Shown here in pieces: positions 54,740-64,000 of a DNA stretch of 64,000 nt. The number at the start of each line of letters is the position of its first letter. Position 1 is the first letter of the stretch. The position numbers and the translations under genes are program-made. The stretch comes from Ancistrus triradiatus. Its lineage: Eukaryota; Chordata; Actinopteri; Siluriformes; Loricariidae. Where the stretch lies: assembly GCA_025084515.1 (NCBI GenBank), contig JAJAGP010000249.1:248001-312000 (forward strand), read 5' to 3'. A model generated the notes under the pieces. That model did not search any database. It was not told the DNA's origin and saw only the letters and a list, made by a program, of their open reading frames with translations.

Positions 54740-55549
54740 TTCCAGGATGCATTGATTGTCTCGCCTTTTAGGGCATCTACAGCATCTGCAATTGTGAAGC
54801 TCTTCCATATATCCATGATACTGCAGTCAGGGTAGCATCAAAAGCAGCTTAGCATCAAGTTCTTAATGCTGTAGAGCCCTTACTGGCCTCAAACTCCTTC
54901 CTCTTGCTCTCCTCAATCCCCTCACATTAGTGCTCATAGAGGCTAGGTGCTTTTTCAAGCATAAATTTGCCATGTCCTCTCGCTACACACTTAAGTCTTT
55001 CTCAGTCATCGCAAGTACTTTATCACAAACCAGACAGACCATTTTTGTAGGTGTAGTGGCAGCGCTAACATAACCTGAATTTCAGGTTCTGTCCAATTTA
55101 CTTTGCGAATGCTCGGTTTGTTCTTATCTACCTTTGCAACCCACTTCTGCAAGTGACATGTCACTTTTCAAAAGATCTAAGATTTTTATTTTCTCGTTGA
55201 GAAATAGTACTTTATGCTCCCTTGTAGTCTTGATGGATTGCTTTGCTTTTTAGGAGACTTTTTTTTTACAGAAACAAAGGGTGCACACAATACAAGTAGC
55301 AAACTAACAAGATGTGAGGCAAGCAATGCTCAAACTACGAGTACTGTAGAGAGTATCTATGAAATTACAGGAATCAATAGTAAGTTATGCTCACTTCACT
55401 TGCATTTATTCAGAATAGTGCTCAGTGTGTGGCAAATTCAGGTTTTGCTTTTTGGACCTTACTGGATTACAAAAATAAAAAGATGATGTTGATTTGCAGT
55501 TGGTTGAATGTGTGGATGCAGGACCCGCAGATCTGGAGGGCTGACTGTA
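54740..55549 (-). mobile_element. Pogo/Tigger-like relic
   Basis: The right end 'ggagggctgactgta' preceded by 'gttgaatgtgtggatgcagg' resembles a Tigger-class terminal repeat. On the minus strand 54830-54740 reads 'IWKSFTIADAVDALKGETIN', like the C-terminal part of Tigger/jerky transposases, and 55040-54980 'VCLVCDKVLAMTEK' has two Cys. No intact frame. Confidence 0.45.
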
Positions 55550-56162
55550 TCATGGGATAGATGAGAACACTTGCAAGATAGCTACTCTGTTCTTTCTACA
55601 CAAGCTCGCAGAAGCCTGCGACTGACTAGTATCATTCCAATCTACAAAACAGAAAGGAATGGCATCCTTCTCAGACAGTGAAGAGAGGCAATCATGTCTT
55701 CTCTGCACTCCCAGCCAGGACGCTCCATGCAGTTTTGGGAGACAAAATCGTGATCACAAGAACATAGTGTTAAACCACTGAGCTGCACCACTCAGAACCC
55801 CTGCTCTTGACATTTGTAATAGAGAATAATGAGTGAGCACATTAACTCTCCTATACTGAGCAAGATTACTGCTCTTGACCTGAAACTATTTCCCAGCTGT
55901 AATAAGTCTACATTTTGAATGAGCACATACACACTCACACACATACTACATCATTTCACTGGACAAAGTACCAGAAAACAGAGCTGTGCTGTTTCCAATG
56001 GTCACCAGCTCAGAACCAATGTGACCTGTTTATGTTTGCCAACAAGACAAACTAACCGCACTTTGAGGAAGCGCTAGCAGTAGGTTGTTGCCGATTTTGT
56101 TGTGGTTGAGTACATACATTTTTCTTCCTCCACAACTGTTTAAGCTTTATCTCTTAAATACA
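55550..56162. other. Intron sequence; SINE-like scrap
   Basis: 55690-55800 ends 'ttaaaccactgagctgcacc', which may be the reverse of a SINE head. Nothing else is supported. Confidence 0.4.
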
Positions 56163-57427
56163 TAGTGGGGCAAAAGAGTATTTAGTCAGCCACTGATTGT
56201 GCAAGTTCTCCTATGTGAGAGAGATCTGTAATTTTCATCATAGGTACACTTCAACTATGAGAGACAAAATGAGAAACAAAATCCAGGAAATCACATTGTA
56301 GGATTTTTAAAGAATTTAATTGTAAATTATGGTGGAAAATAAGTATTTGGTCAATAACAAAAGTTCGACTGAATGCTTTGTAACATAACCTTTGTTGGCA
56401 ATGACAGAGGTCAAACGTTTCTTGTAAGTCTTCACCAGGTTTGCATACACTGTAGCTGGTATTTTGGCCCATTCCTCCATGCAGATCTCCTCTAGAGCAG
56501 TGATGTTTTGGGGCTATCACTGGGCAACACGGACTTTCAACTCCTTCCAAAGATTTTCTACGGGGTTGAGGTCTGGAGGCTGGTTAGGCCAATCCAGGAC
56601 CTTGAAATGCTTTTTTACGGAGCCACTCCATTGCCCAAGCGGTGTGTTTGGGGTCATTGTCATGCTGGAAGACCCAGCCACGTTCCATCTTCAATGCTCT
56701 CACTGACGGAAGGAAGTTTTGGCTTAAAATCTCACGATACATAGCCTCGTTCATTCTTCCCTTAACAAGGATCAGTCGTCAGATCAGCCACAAAGCATGA
56801 TTTTTCCACCCCCATGCTTCACAGTAGGTATGGTGATCTTGGAATGCAACTCAGAATTTTGCTCACCATTCTCATGATCATTTTGACCCCATCTGATGAG
56901 ATCTTGCGTGGGGACCCAGATCGAGGGAGATTATCAATGATCTTCTATGTCTTCCATTTTCTTACAATTGCTGCCACAGTTGATTTATTCACACCAACCT
57001 GCTTGCCTATTGTAGATTCACTCTTCCCAGCCTGGTGCAGGTCTACAATTTTCTTCCTGGTGTCCTCCGACAGTTTGAGACTGTTTGAGGTTGTGGACAG
57101 GTGCCTTTTATACACATAACGAGGTCAAACAGGTGCAATTAATACAGGAAAGAAACGGAGGACAGAAGAGCTTCATAAAGAAGAAGTTACAGGTCTATGA
57201 GAGCCAGAAATCTTGCTTGTTTGTGGGTGACCAAATACTTATTTTCCACCATGATTTACAATTATATTCATTAAAAATCCTACAATGTGATTTCTTGGAT
57301 TTTTTTTTCTCATTTTGTCTCTCATAGTTGAAGTGTACCTATGATGAAAATTACAAACCTCTATCATCTTTCTAAGTAGGAGAACTTGCACAATCAGTGG
57401 CAGACTAAATACTTTTTTGCCCCACTG
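56163..57427 (-). mobile_element. Tc1-like transposon (second family), start codon lost
   Basis: It matches 24095-25732 without the retroposon. The left end is slightly worn ('tagtggggcaaaagagtatt'); the right end 'ttgccccactg' is followed by TA at 57428. On the minus strand the region of the transposase ATG ('ctcaaccatggcc' in the other copy) is deleted near 57072, and there is a further gap near 56850. It contains 'ggtgtgtttggggtcattgt' (56641), lost from the other copy. Confidence 0.88.
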
Positions 57428-57553
57428 TACACTATCACTGTTTCTTTTGGAATCACTAAGGTACAAAATTAAATGTTTTGTCCCACACACTGTATTAAAA
57501 CAGGTAGCACTTCATAGATCTAAAATATCTTATAGTACTGTTTACGCTGAATT

Positions 57554-58175
57554 TGTTACGGTTCGCCATCAAAAAACAAAATGACGAACCATCTAAACTG
57601 AAAAATAAGGGTTGGGACCCAAATGCAGTTAGCTCCAGATGGTAATAATGAACTGAAATGAACTAAAGAAACAAAACTATAATTAATAAAATATAAATAA
57701 ATAAATAACAAAGAATGAGTGAACCTCTGTGTGTGTCAGTGAGATCCACGAATCTGCTGGTAACAACACACAGAGACTCACGGCCACGCTTCACAAAGGC
57801 AAGTTAGAGAAAGGAGGGGGAATCCCCCGCCTCATGCGCCAGCCCAGAGAAGGGGGGAGGTGCAGGTCGAGCCCGTGCCGAGTGCGTGCCAGGCGCGTGC
57901 CGTGCGCGAGCGAACCTGCACTCCCAGCGCAGCCGCAAAATGGCGAGTGGCGCCGGGAAGCGAGAGGAGGGAAGAAGGAAGCGGGGGAACGCGACGAAGT
58001 AACAGAACAGAAATGACGAAAAGCTTCCCCTACGCTAGATCTACTTTCCTAACAATTACCTCACGCTTCCCAGCGCTACAGGATTTGACCTCCTTTGCAA
58101 GGCCAGTCCATTCTCTATCCCTAACAAAAGAAAATAAAAACGCGGGAGGGCTCTCCATATCGGAGAAAGAGACGG
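57554..58175 (-). mobile_element. 3' LTR of E5, U3 truncated
   Basis: It matches 59871 to about 60436, through 'gacgggtgaggtc'. The outer U3 (like 60437-60693) is missing before the coding repeats begin. It has about 50 bp that the right copy lacks near 57830. Confidence 0.75.
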
Positions 58176-58199
58176 GTGAGGTCCAACCGGACACGGTGA

Positions 58200-58790
58200 T
58201 CAACCAGACCAACTCAAGGGCAGAACTCAGCGCTGGCGGCTGAGGAGCGCAGCTCAGTGGCTCAGAGGCGGGGCTGAGCGGCTCAGGGGCAGAGCTCGAG
58301 ACTGACGACTCAGGGGCAGAGCTCAGCGGCTCAGGGGCGGAGCTCAGCACTGGCGGATGAAGAATCAGATTCGACCCGATAAGACCGACAAAAAAGGTCA
58401 GGGCTAAGGACCTGGCCAGCCGCACGGACGCCAAGGACCTCAGTGACGAGGTCAGCAGAGGTGACCAAGGCGGTGCAGGGGCTCGGTCCAGATGACCGAG
58501 ACGCGGGGAACGGTCTTCTTGACCGTGGCACGGGGATCGGGGCCAACAATAGTGGTGCAGGAATTAGTCTATGAGACCGTGGTGCAGGAATTGGTCTACG
58601 AGACCGTGGCGCAGGAGTCGGGGCCAGCGATCGTGGCGCAGGAATCGATCTACTTGACCATGGCGCGGGGATAGGAACCCACGATCGCGGCGCAGGATGC
58701 CCAGGCATGGAGCTTAAATGCTCAGACGTGAGTCTTACAGGTGCAGTGAGCTCCTGTACGGGGCTAGGCGGCGCTAAATGCCCTGACGTG
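58200..58790 (-). pseudogene. Coding minisatellite part of E5 gag-like gene
   Basis: Minus strand, continuing the gag frame: 33-bp units reading 'PIPAPRSRR'-type repeats (58500-58690), then 21-bp units reading Ser-Ala-Pro-Glu-Pro-Leu-type repeats (58215-58350). The block order is the same as E2 7660-8670. Confidence 0.65.
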
Positions 58791-58794
58791 GAGC

Positions 58795-59574
58795 TTAGTT
58801 GTTCAGACATGGGGATAACGGGCATGGCGAGCCCAGGTACAATGTTAGGGGCGCTAAACACTCAGGCATGGGGTTTAACTGCCCATGTGCGGAGCTTACA
58901 TGTGCGGCAAGCCCAGGTTCAGAGCTGAAGGGCGCTGAATGCTCACTTTCAGAGCTTGCCAGCACAGCCCGCTCATGAACGGGGCTTGGCGGTGCTAAAT
59001 GCCCTGGCGTGGAGCTTAATTGCTCAGACGCGGGGCTTACAGGCGGAGTGAGCTCCTGTATGGGGCTAGGCGGCGCTAAATGCCCTGGCGTGGAGCTTAG
59101 TAGCTCAGACACGGGGCCAACAGCCGCGGCAAGGACAGGTACAGGGCTAGGGGGTGCCAAACACTCAGGCACAGGGTCTAACTGCCCAGGTGCGGAGCTT
59201 ACATGCGCGGCGACCACAGGTTCAGAACTAGGGGGCGCTACATGCTCACTCCCAGAACTTATGAGCACAGCATGTTCTAGAACCGGGCTGGTCAGCACTA
59301 AATGCCCAGGCACAGGACCGGGTGGACTCGAGCTGCTGGAAACACGGCTTGTCCTCTTCCTCTCACGCTGATCAAGGTGGACCTCTGCCAACCTGGCCAG
59401 CTCGAGCAGGTGGTCAAGGGAAGAGGTGGGTGGGAGGAAACACAACTCGATGTCCAGATCCTCATTGAGACCCAATCTAAAGGGCTCAATGAGGGACAGT
59501 CCATGGAGGCCACCGACCGCGGCCAAGGCGCGGAATTCAGCCACATATTCCTGCACGCCCCAGGAACCTTGCAA
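58795..59574 (-). pseudogene. Ty3-like gag gene of E5
   Basis: The frame is open for about 260 codons with no stop, but the start ATG seen in E2 is gone ('ctccagtttagagactccc' where E2 has the ATG), so it is not a complete gene. Residues 5-75 hold 'GVQEYVAEFRALA', 'PFRLGLNEDLDIELCFL' and 'SLDHLLELARLAEVHLDQRE', the Retrotrans_gag-like core. Units of about 28 residues with 'LAPPSPV' and 'SSTPGH' follow, running to the end of the frame. Against E2 the core differs at many positions, yet the pattern residues (V-Q-E-Y, P-F-R-L-G-L-N, L-C-F-L-P-P) are kept, which suggests past selection on the protein. Confidence 0.75.
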
Positions 59575-59870
59575 GATGTTAAAAATAGTAGCTGGTTCCG
59601 GGGCAAGAATAAGTGGCTGGGGGTCCAGGTAGGCTATGCAGACATTAAGGTAGGCTATGCCGATGCGGGCGGTTACGGCGGTGAGGACTGGGCAATTTGG
59701 AATGGGTCCGGATAGAAAAAATAGTCTGTGACTCAGCCGTAGTCACAAGACGGCCCCCCAAAAGCCAGCCAAGACCTGGGTAATGAAAACCCGCCGACCG
59801 CGGCGATTGGGAGTCTCTAAACTGGAGGTCCAGGAGCTAACGCTGGGTCCCCTTACTGGTTGCACCTTTC

Positions 59871-60693
59871 TGTTAGAAACCAAATGATGAACTGTCTAAA
59901 CTGAAAAATAAGGGTTGGGACGCAAATTCAGTTAGCTCCAGATGGTAATAATGAACTGAAATGAACTAAAGAAATAAAACTATAATTAATAAAATATAAA
60001 TAAATAAATAAATAACAAAGAATGAGTGAGCCTCTTTGTGTGTCAGCAAGATCCATGAATCTGCTTGTAACAACACACAGAGACTCACAGCCACGCTTCA
60101 CAAAGGCGAGGGAGAGAAAAGGAGGGGGGCACGTGTCGAGCGCGTGCCAGGTGCGTGGCGTGCGCGAGCGAACCTGCACTCCCTGCGCAGGCGTAAAATG
60201 GCAAGTGGCACCGGGAAGCAAGAGGAAGGGAAGAAGGAAGCAGGGGAACATGACGAGAAGTAACAGAAATGGCGAAAAGCTTCCCCTACTTTCCTAACGA
60301 TTACCTCACATTTCCCAGTGCTACGGGAACTGCGAGGCCAGTCCATCCTCTATCTCTAACAAAAGAAAATAAAAACGAACGGAAGCACTGGAGAGCTCTC
60401 CGTATCGGAAGAAGAGACGGGTGAGGTCTCAAAGACACGCAATGGGCCGGTGATAAAATAAAGCCGTAGCGGCGATCATCGCGGGACATAAGCGGCGTGT
60501 TGATCGCGAAGATGCAACACCTACTACAACTGACGAAGCTCTTAAATAGCCAGAAGTAGCAGGTGTTGCATATCAAAGCAATCAAGCCGTTTACTGACAG
60601 GCGGCTTGATCGCGGATGCTGCCAGAGATCCTACTGAGGGAAAAGTGGACCAACACTGCCCTCTAGCGTCAATAAAAGGTAGGACTTCTAACA
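59871..60693 (-). mobile_element. 5' LTR of E5
   Basis: It is 823 bp, TGTTAGAAAC to TTCTAACA. On the minus strand a TATTTAAG box lies at about 60542-60550 within U3. Just inside 59871 the minus strand reads TAACA then GAAAGG, with no TGG primer-binding start. A short hairpin-like pair, 'gcaacacctactac' and 'tagcaggtgttgc', flanks the box. Confidence 0.78.
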
Positions 60694-60762
60694 GAATTCA
60701 AATCTGTTTTTTGGAAATTCTCTATTTGTCATGGTTTTTAAGTCATTAAACTTTGGCAATAT

Positions 60763-60815
60763 ACAGTGGGGCAAAAAAAGTATTTAGTCAGCCACTGATT
60801 GTGCAAGTTCTCCTA
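60763..60815 (+). mobile_element. Tc1 terminal fragment (second family)
   Basis: 'acagtggggcaaaaaaagta', then 'gccactgattgtgcaagttc', and then it breaks off. About 50 bp of one end. Confidence 0.85.
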
Positions 60816-61546
60816 CGACAGAAGTAGAAGTTTATGTTCTCTCAAAGTCATTGGAATGGTTAAAGGCATATGACATGGAACTTTTCCCATACCAGTAAGA
60901 AGCCTGCCGCATGTAACACCTTTCAAAAAGATACTATTGCTTTTGCACAAATAAGGAAATTAAAGTAGCTGCACCTGTTAAACTTTTTGTTTCAAATGCG
61001 GTAGAGCACTTGTACATATATACATATGCATACATAATATGTGAGTATACTGAAACAATAAACAAAAGCTATGAGTGATCGAGAATTTCTGAAAACATAT
61101 TTGGATTTAGCAACCACAATACATAAAAATATACAGTATTTGTTAGCATGGAACAAAATCTTTGTTAACTAATGTATTTAACTAATGTGTTTCTCACTGT
61201 ACATATTTTTACTTTGATGATTTTGCTACTAAACTTTTAAATCACTTTTGCAACAAACCTTTTAGTCAGAAAGTTTGTTGAAGATAAAATGAGAAACCAA
61301 ACTGATCAAGGGACGTGTTTATCCAAGTAAGTATCCTGTTCTAGACTTAACAATGGGTTTCTAGCATGTTACAACCCTAAATTCCTTCAGTCTGTTTTTT
61401 GCTGAAATAAAAACAACAACAACAAAAACACCAACAAAAAGAAAAACACAAATACAAGTGAACACAAAATATATAGGTTTTGCTCACTGTGTTGAAATGA
61501 TAGTATGGATCTTAACTGGTTTGTGCTTTGTGTGTATGTGGCTTAC
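60816..61546. other. Intron sequence, no feature seen
   Basis: AT-rich, with an A/C-rich low-complexity stretch at 61405-61465. Leads up to the 5' splice site of the tomosyn exon. Confidence 0.55.
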
Positions 61547-61628
61547 CTCATTGATGAGGAACTGCAATTGTAATACAGCTGCTCCACTCTCATGCTGACA
61601 GTAACAGTCCACTCCTGGTCGTCCCAGA
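61547..61628 (-). CDS. stxbp5l: Tomosyn exon (WD40 region), first in window
   Basis: An 82-bp internal exon. On the minus strand 'gtcattag' precedes 61628 and GTAAGC follows 61547. One base completes the previous codon, then 27 codons: L-G-R-P-G-V-D-C-Y-C-Q-H-E-S-G-A-A-V-L-Q, then 'LQFLINE'. This is the strand before the WD40 repeat encoded at 38302 and matches tomosyn as I know it. The 3' splice site has a weak pyrimidine tract, but the reading frame and the fit to the next exon are exact. The upstream exon should lie beyond 64000; none was found at 61629-64000. Confidence 0.93.
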
Positions 61629-62099
61629 CTAATGACATCATTCGGTTAAGTCAAAGGATTTAGCAAAGATGTACCAATTCATTTTTATAGTCATTATGAA
61701 GAGGACATATAAACAGGATGCGAACACAGAATTTAAATTGAGTTCTATTATTTACAAGAATGAAGAAAGAAGGAGTTAGTGATATATATGCACTATGTGA
61801 TGTGCCATTTGCTGACTATCCTCATGACACTCCATTAGAATTTTCTGTTTACAGTGACCTTTCACAAAGCGGTAGAAGACCTGCTGTAGACCATACAAAA
61901 CACTTAACTTTTAGACCACATCCATATTCTTCAGTTTGTATTGACATTTAATCAGATACCAATGCTTTCCAGTTAATAACATCGAATGGTACAAAGGTAT
62001 GCAGTAAACTGAAATAGGTTACAAAAAGCAGATTACCAAAAACTTAATATAAATTTCACAGTTATTAATATCCAGCCTTTTGCCTATATCACAGCAGTG
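61629..62099. other. Intron sequence, no feature seen
   Basis: A plus frame of 63 codons at 61760 has no recognisable content. Nothing else is supported. Confidence 0.5.
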
Positions 62100-62701
62100 T
62101 TTGAATCGTTTGTGTTACTACAAGCTAGGACAGTAGACCAACATTTGGATATAGTCATTATAGTGAGGATAAGGCACACTGAACCAAAACAGCCACTACA
62201 GCATTTTGCAGAGCCATTCAGCACCCTTTGGTCTACTCCTAATTGCTCAGGGTTTCATCCTACATCAAGACAGTGATACCCCAGGCTATGTCAGAACTAA
62301 CTCTGAAGACAAAAACAAAGCACTAGGCTTCAAATTATGGAGTGGCCAACAGTTTCCAGACATAAACCCAGTTGAGCTGGCCTGGGATGAACTGGACAGA
62401 AGGGTGAAAGCACAACTCTAACAAGTGCAGTACCTTTGTGGGAACATCTGCAACAGTGTTGGGAACAATATGCGATTTCCAGAATGTCTCCAGGGTGTAC
62501 GGCTTTTATATCTACAGGAGGTGGTTACTTTGATATGTCAAAAACTGTGATTCAATTTTGTTATATAAAATGATTCCATGATTTATTCATCTCCAAATTA
62601 TATTCATTCACAATTTTTAAGGTACGCTGAGACATTAAACTGCATAATTATCAATAAACAATGGAAAACTAGAGGCATTCTAAAACTTTGACAAAAAGTG
62701 T
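62100..62701 (+). mobile_element. Tc1-like relic, 3' half
   Basis: The plus frame 62206-62421 carries the end of a Tc1-like transposase: a degraded second Asp block ('FILHQDSD'), then 'FPDINPVELAWDELDRRVKA', which keeps the Glu. A typical 3' stretch follows ('gtggttactttgatatgtca'), ending at 'tctaaaactttgacaaaaag'. The 5' half is missing. The family differs from the other four. Confidence 0.7.
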
Positions 62702-63510
62702 AGATAAAGGTGACAGAGTACAGTAACTGAAATCATTTAATGATAAAGCACAGACTATGGAGAATTCTTAAAACAAAATCATTGTTTTTTCCCTCAAATA
62801 TTACATCAAGTTTTGCCCTGCAGCTACGCTGTAATCATTTCTAAGAAAACATATATTCTTTTTCCAGGTAAGTGAAAATGACTTATCACAAAGCCTACAG
62901 GGCAGGATAATAAGACTTTCTGTCTCTCTCTAACTCGCTCTTAGCTATTATGTCTCTCTCTGGCTGTAGACAGAACAGCACACTTGAAGCACAGAGCTAG
63001 AAAATAGACTGTATCTTTTTTGAGTATGATGAGAGTTGAGGCAGTTCGAATAGCACAGCCATTGTTATGTTGGCTGTTAATTTCCTACCATTTATTTTAG
63101 CTTCTATAATGTCTATAACCCCCAGTTGTTGTGGCAATCTAAGTGCTGCATCAAGTAAAAATCAATGTATAGTTAAAATGTGTTAACATTCTATGAGGTT
63201 CTTGCTTTAATCCTGTTTATTATTGATAAGACAGATTTTTGTATGATTTTTCATCCTGACTCATCATTTCCCAGTGCTTTTCAAAACAAAATTACACTCA
63301 CGGAAGTAACACATTTTTAAATAATGTTATATTTTATAATATTAGAGATCAGTCAACACAACAAAAACAGAGAGAAGGAAGTGGTGAGTAAGTAATTCTT
63401 GTGGTTGAAAGAGAAGCAGAGTACAAGGAGGGGGAATGGTAGTAATTTTACAATGTTGTGGTTGAAGACAGTAGTTTGAATAACCACTTTATTAACTAAT
63501 TTTCAGGGAA
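62702..63510. other. Intron sequence, no feature seen
   Basis: No gene, SINE or terminal repeat is supported. Confidence 0.5.
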
Positions 63511-63514
63511 TTGC

Positions 63515-63589
63515 AGGGAGCCGTGGTCTAACTGGCAGCCCAGGATGCATGGTTGGAATCTACCTTAGAAAGGTGTCAGTCTATCACAG

Positions 63590-63626
<37 letters not shown>

Positions 63627-63705
63627 GCCCGGACAGGACACAAACCTAAATCTGGCACTGTCAGGTGACAGTACTAACCACAAACCCACCGCACCACTCA
63701 GCTTG
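63515..63705 (-). mobile_element. Worn tRNA-derived SINE with CA repeat
   Basis: 'agtctatcacagagcacaca', (CA)n at 63592-63620, then 'ggtgacagtactaaccacaa' and 'accgcaccactcag', the reverse of a SINE head. 63706-64000 has no feature I can support. Confidence 0.55.
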
Positions 63706-64000
63706 TAAACAACATATAGAAACTAAGGTATAGACACCCCTAATTAGTGATCTCTGTTAATTCAGCCACACACATTGCTAACAAGTTGATAATATGAAGC
63801 ATAAAGCATGGGAATTTGCACTGAACACCTCACTGGCTTTCAGTGTGACACATTCATGAGCTTCCACATCCCCCAACAAGTCAGTACATCATCTTTCTGC
63901 CCTTTCTTCCTAAAAGTCCATAAAGACATCGTTTGCCAACAATTATTGAGAATTTGGCTACTTTGCAAAGACCCCTTAAACCCACCAGACACCTTTGAGA

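Larger units (their letters stand above)
57554..60693 (-). mobile_element. E5: gag-only LTR-type element, TSD GAATT
   Basis: It is flanked by GAATT at 57549-57553 and 60694-60698. It starts TGTTACGG and ends TTCTAACA. Terminal repeats: 57554 to about 58175 (left, 3') and 59871-60693 (right, 5'). The right one has about 255 bp more at its outer side than the left one retains. A gag-like gene and coding repeats lie between them on the minus strand. Same subfamily as E2. No pol. Confidence 0.88.
38403..61546 (-). other. stxbp5l: Tomosyn intron, about 23.1 kb, TE-filled
   Basis: A phase-0 intron between the exons at 61547-61628 and 38302-38402. It is packed with transposons (see entries). No further exon was recognised. 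Both exons join as contiguous tomosyn residues without one. Confidence 0.85.

Noticed and set aside
57554..58126. E5 left LTR ending at CTAACA (58126) with right LTR ending at 60361
   Set aside because: Similarity between the two repeats continues beyond these points, and the true outer end at 60693 is fixed by the GAATT duplication.
6080..61628. STXBP5 (tomosyn-1) instead of STXBP5L
   Set aside because: Not excluded, but the 'GNTHIVNIESF' stretch fits STXBP5L better from memory. A protein search would settle it.

Overview
This is vertebrate, almost certainly teleost, genomic DNA (my guess is an otophysan fish such as a catfish or characin). The evidence is the mix of Tc1/mariner transposons, tRNA-derived SINEs with the DANA/HE1 look, pogo/Tigger relics, Ty3-type retroelements and long CA/CT microsatellites. 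There are no bacterial-style genes. The only host coding sequence I can support is three short exons on the minus strand: 61547-61628, 38302-38402 and 6080-6214. Joined in that order they keep reading frame, have proper GT/AG borders and encode about 106 contiguous residues of the N-terminal WD40 propeller of tomosyn (STXBP5 family, best fit STXBP5L/tomosyn-2). The introns between them are about 23.1 and 32.1 kb.

Everything else is intron filled with mobile DNA, much of it inserted into other mobile DNA. The most striking locus is 6889-16554. A Tc1 transposon was split by a minus-strand LTR-type element (6945-15168), whose own 5' LTR was then split by a plus-strand LTR retrotransposon (10027-14772, 5-bp duplication GGGCC). 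Smaller nests are at 24095-25732 (retroposon in Tc1), 33395-34821 (SINE in an IS630-type transposon, then an LTR fragment), 39516-41880 (Tc1 in an IS630-type transposon), 42583-43720 (TIR element in another transposon) and 49830-52120 (two insertions in one transposon).

The best candidate for something undescribed is a group of gag-only LTR elements: E1 2872-5724, E2 6945-15168, E3 10027-14772, E4 31810-33020, E5 57554-60693 and E6 53100-54730. None shows protease, reverse transcriptase or integrase. Most pair a short Ty3-like capsid fragment, or the place where one should be, with long minisatellites of 27-42 bp units that read as Pro/Ser/Arg-rich repeats. LTRs end in CG(T)GACA or TAACA and are followed by GAA instead of the usual TGG primer-binding start. 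E2 and E5 form one subfamily; E1 and E3 another. Only E3 looks young.

Other features are five inverted-repeat-bounded Tc1 copies of at least four families, each with identifiable lesions in the transposase; a fold-back Tc1; a Tc1-derived MITE; a pogo MITE that still encodes part of a DNA-binding domain; a pol fragment with integrase ahead of reverse transcriptase (Gmr1-like order); and a 28-bp near-perfect hairpin at 21832-21904. Boundaries marked as approximate come from eye alignment between copies in the window.
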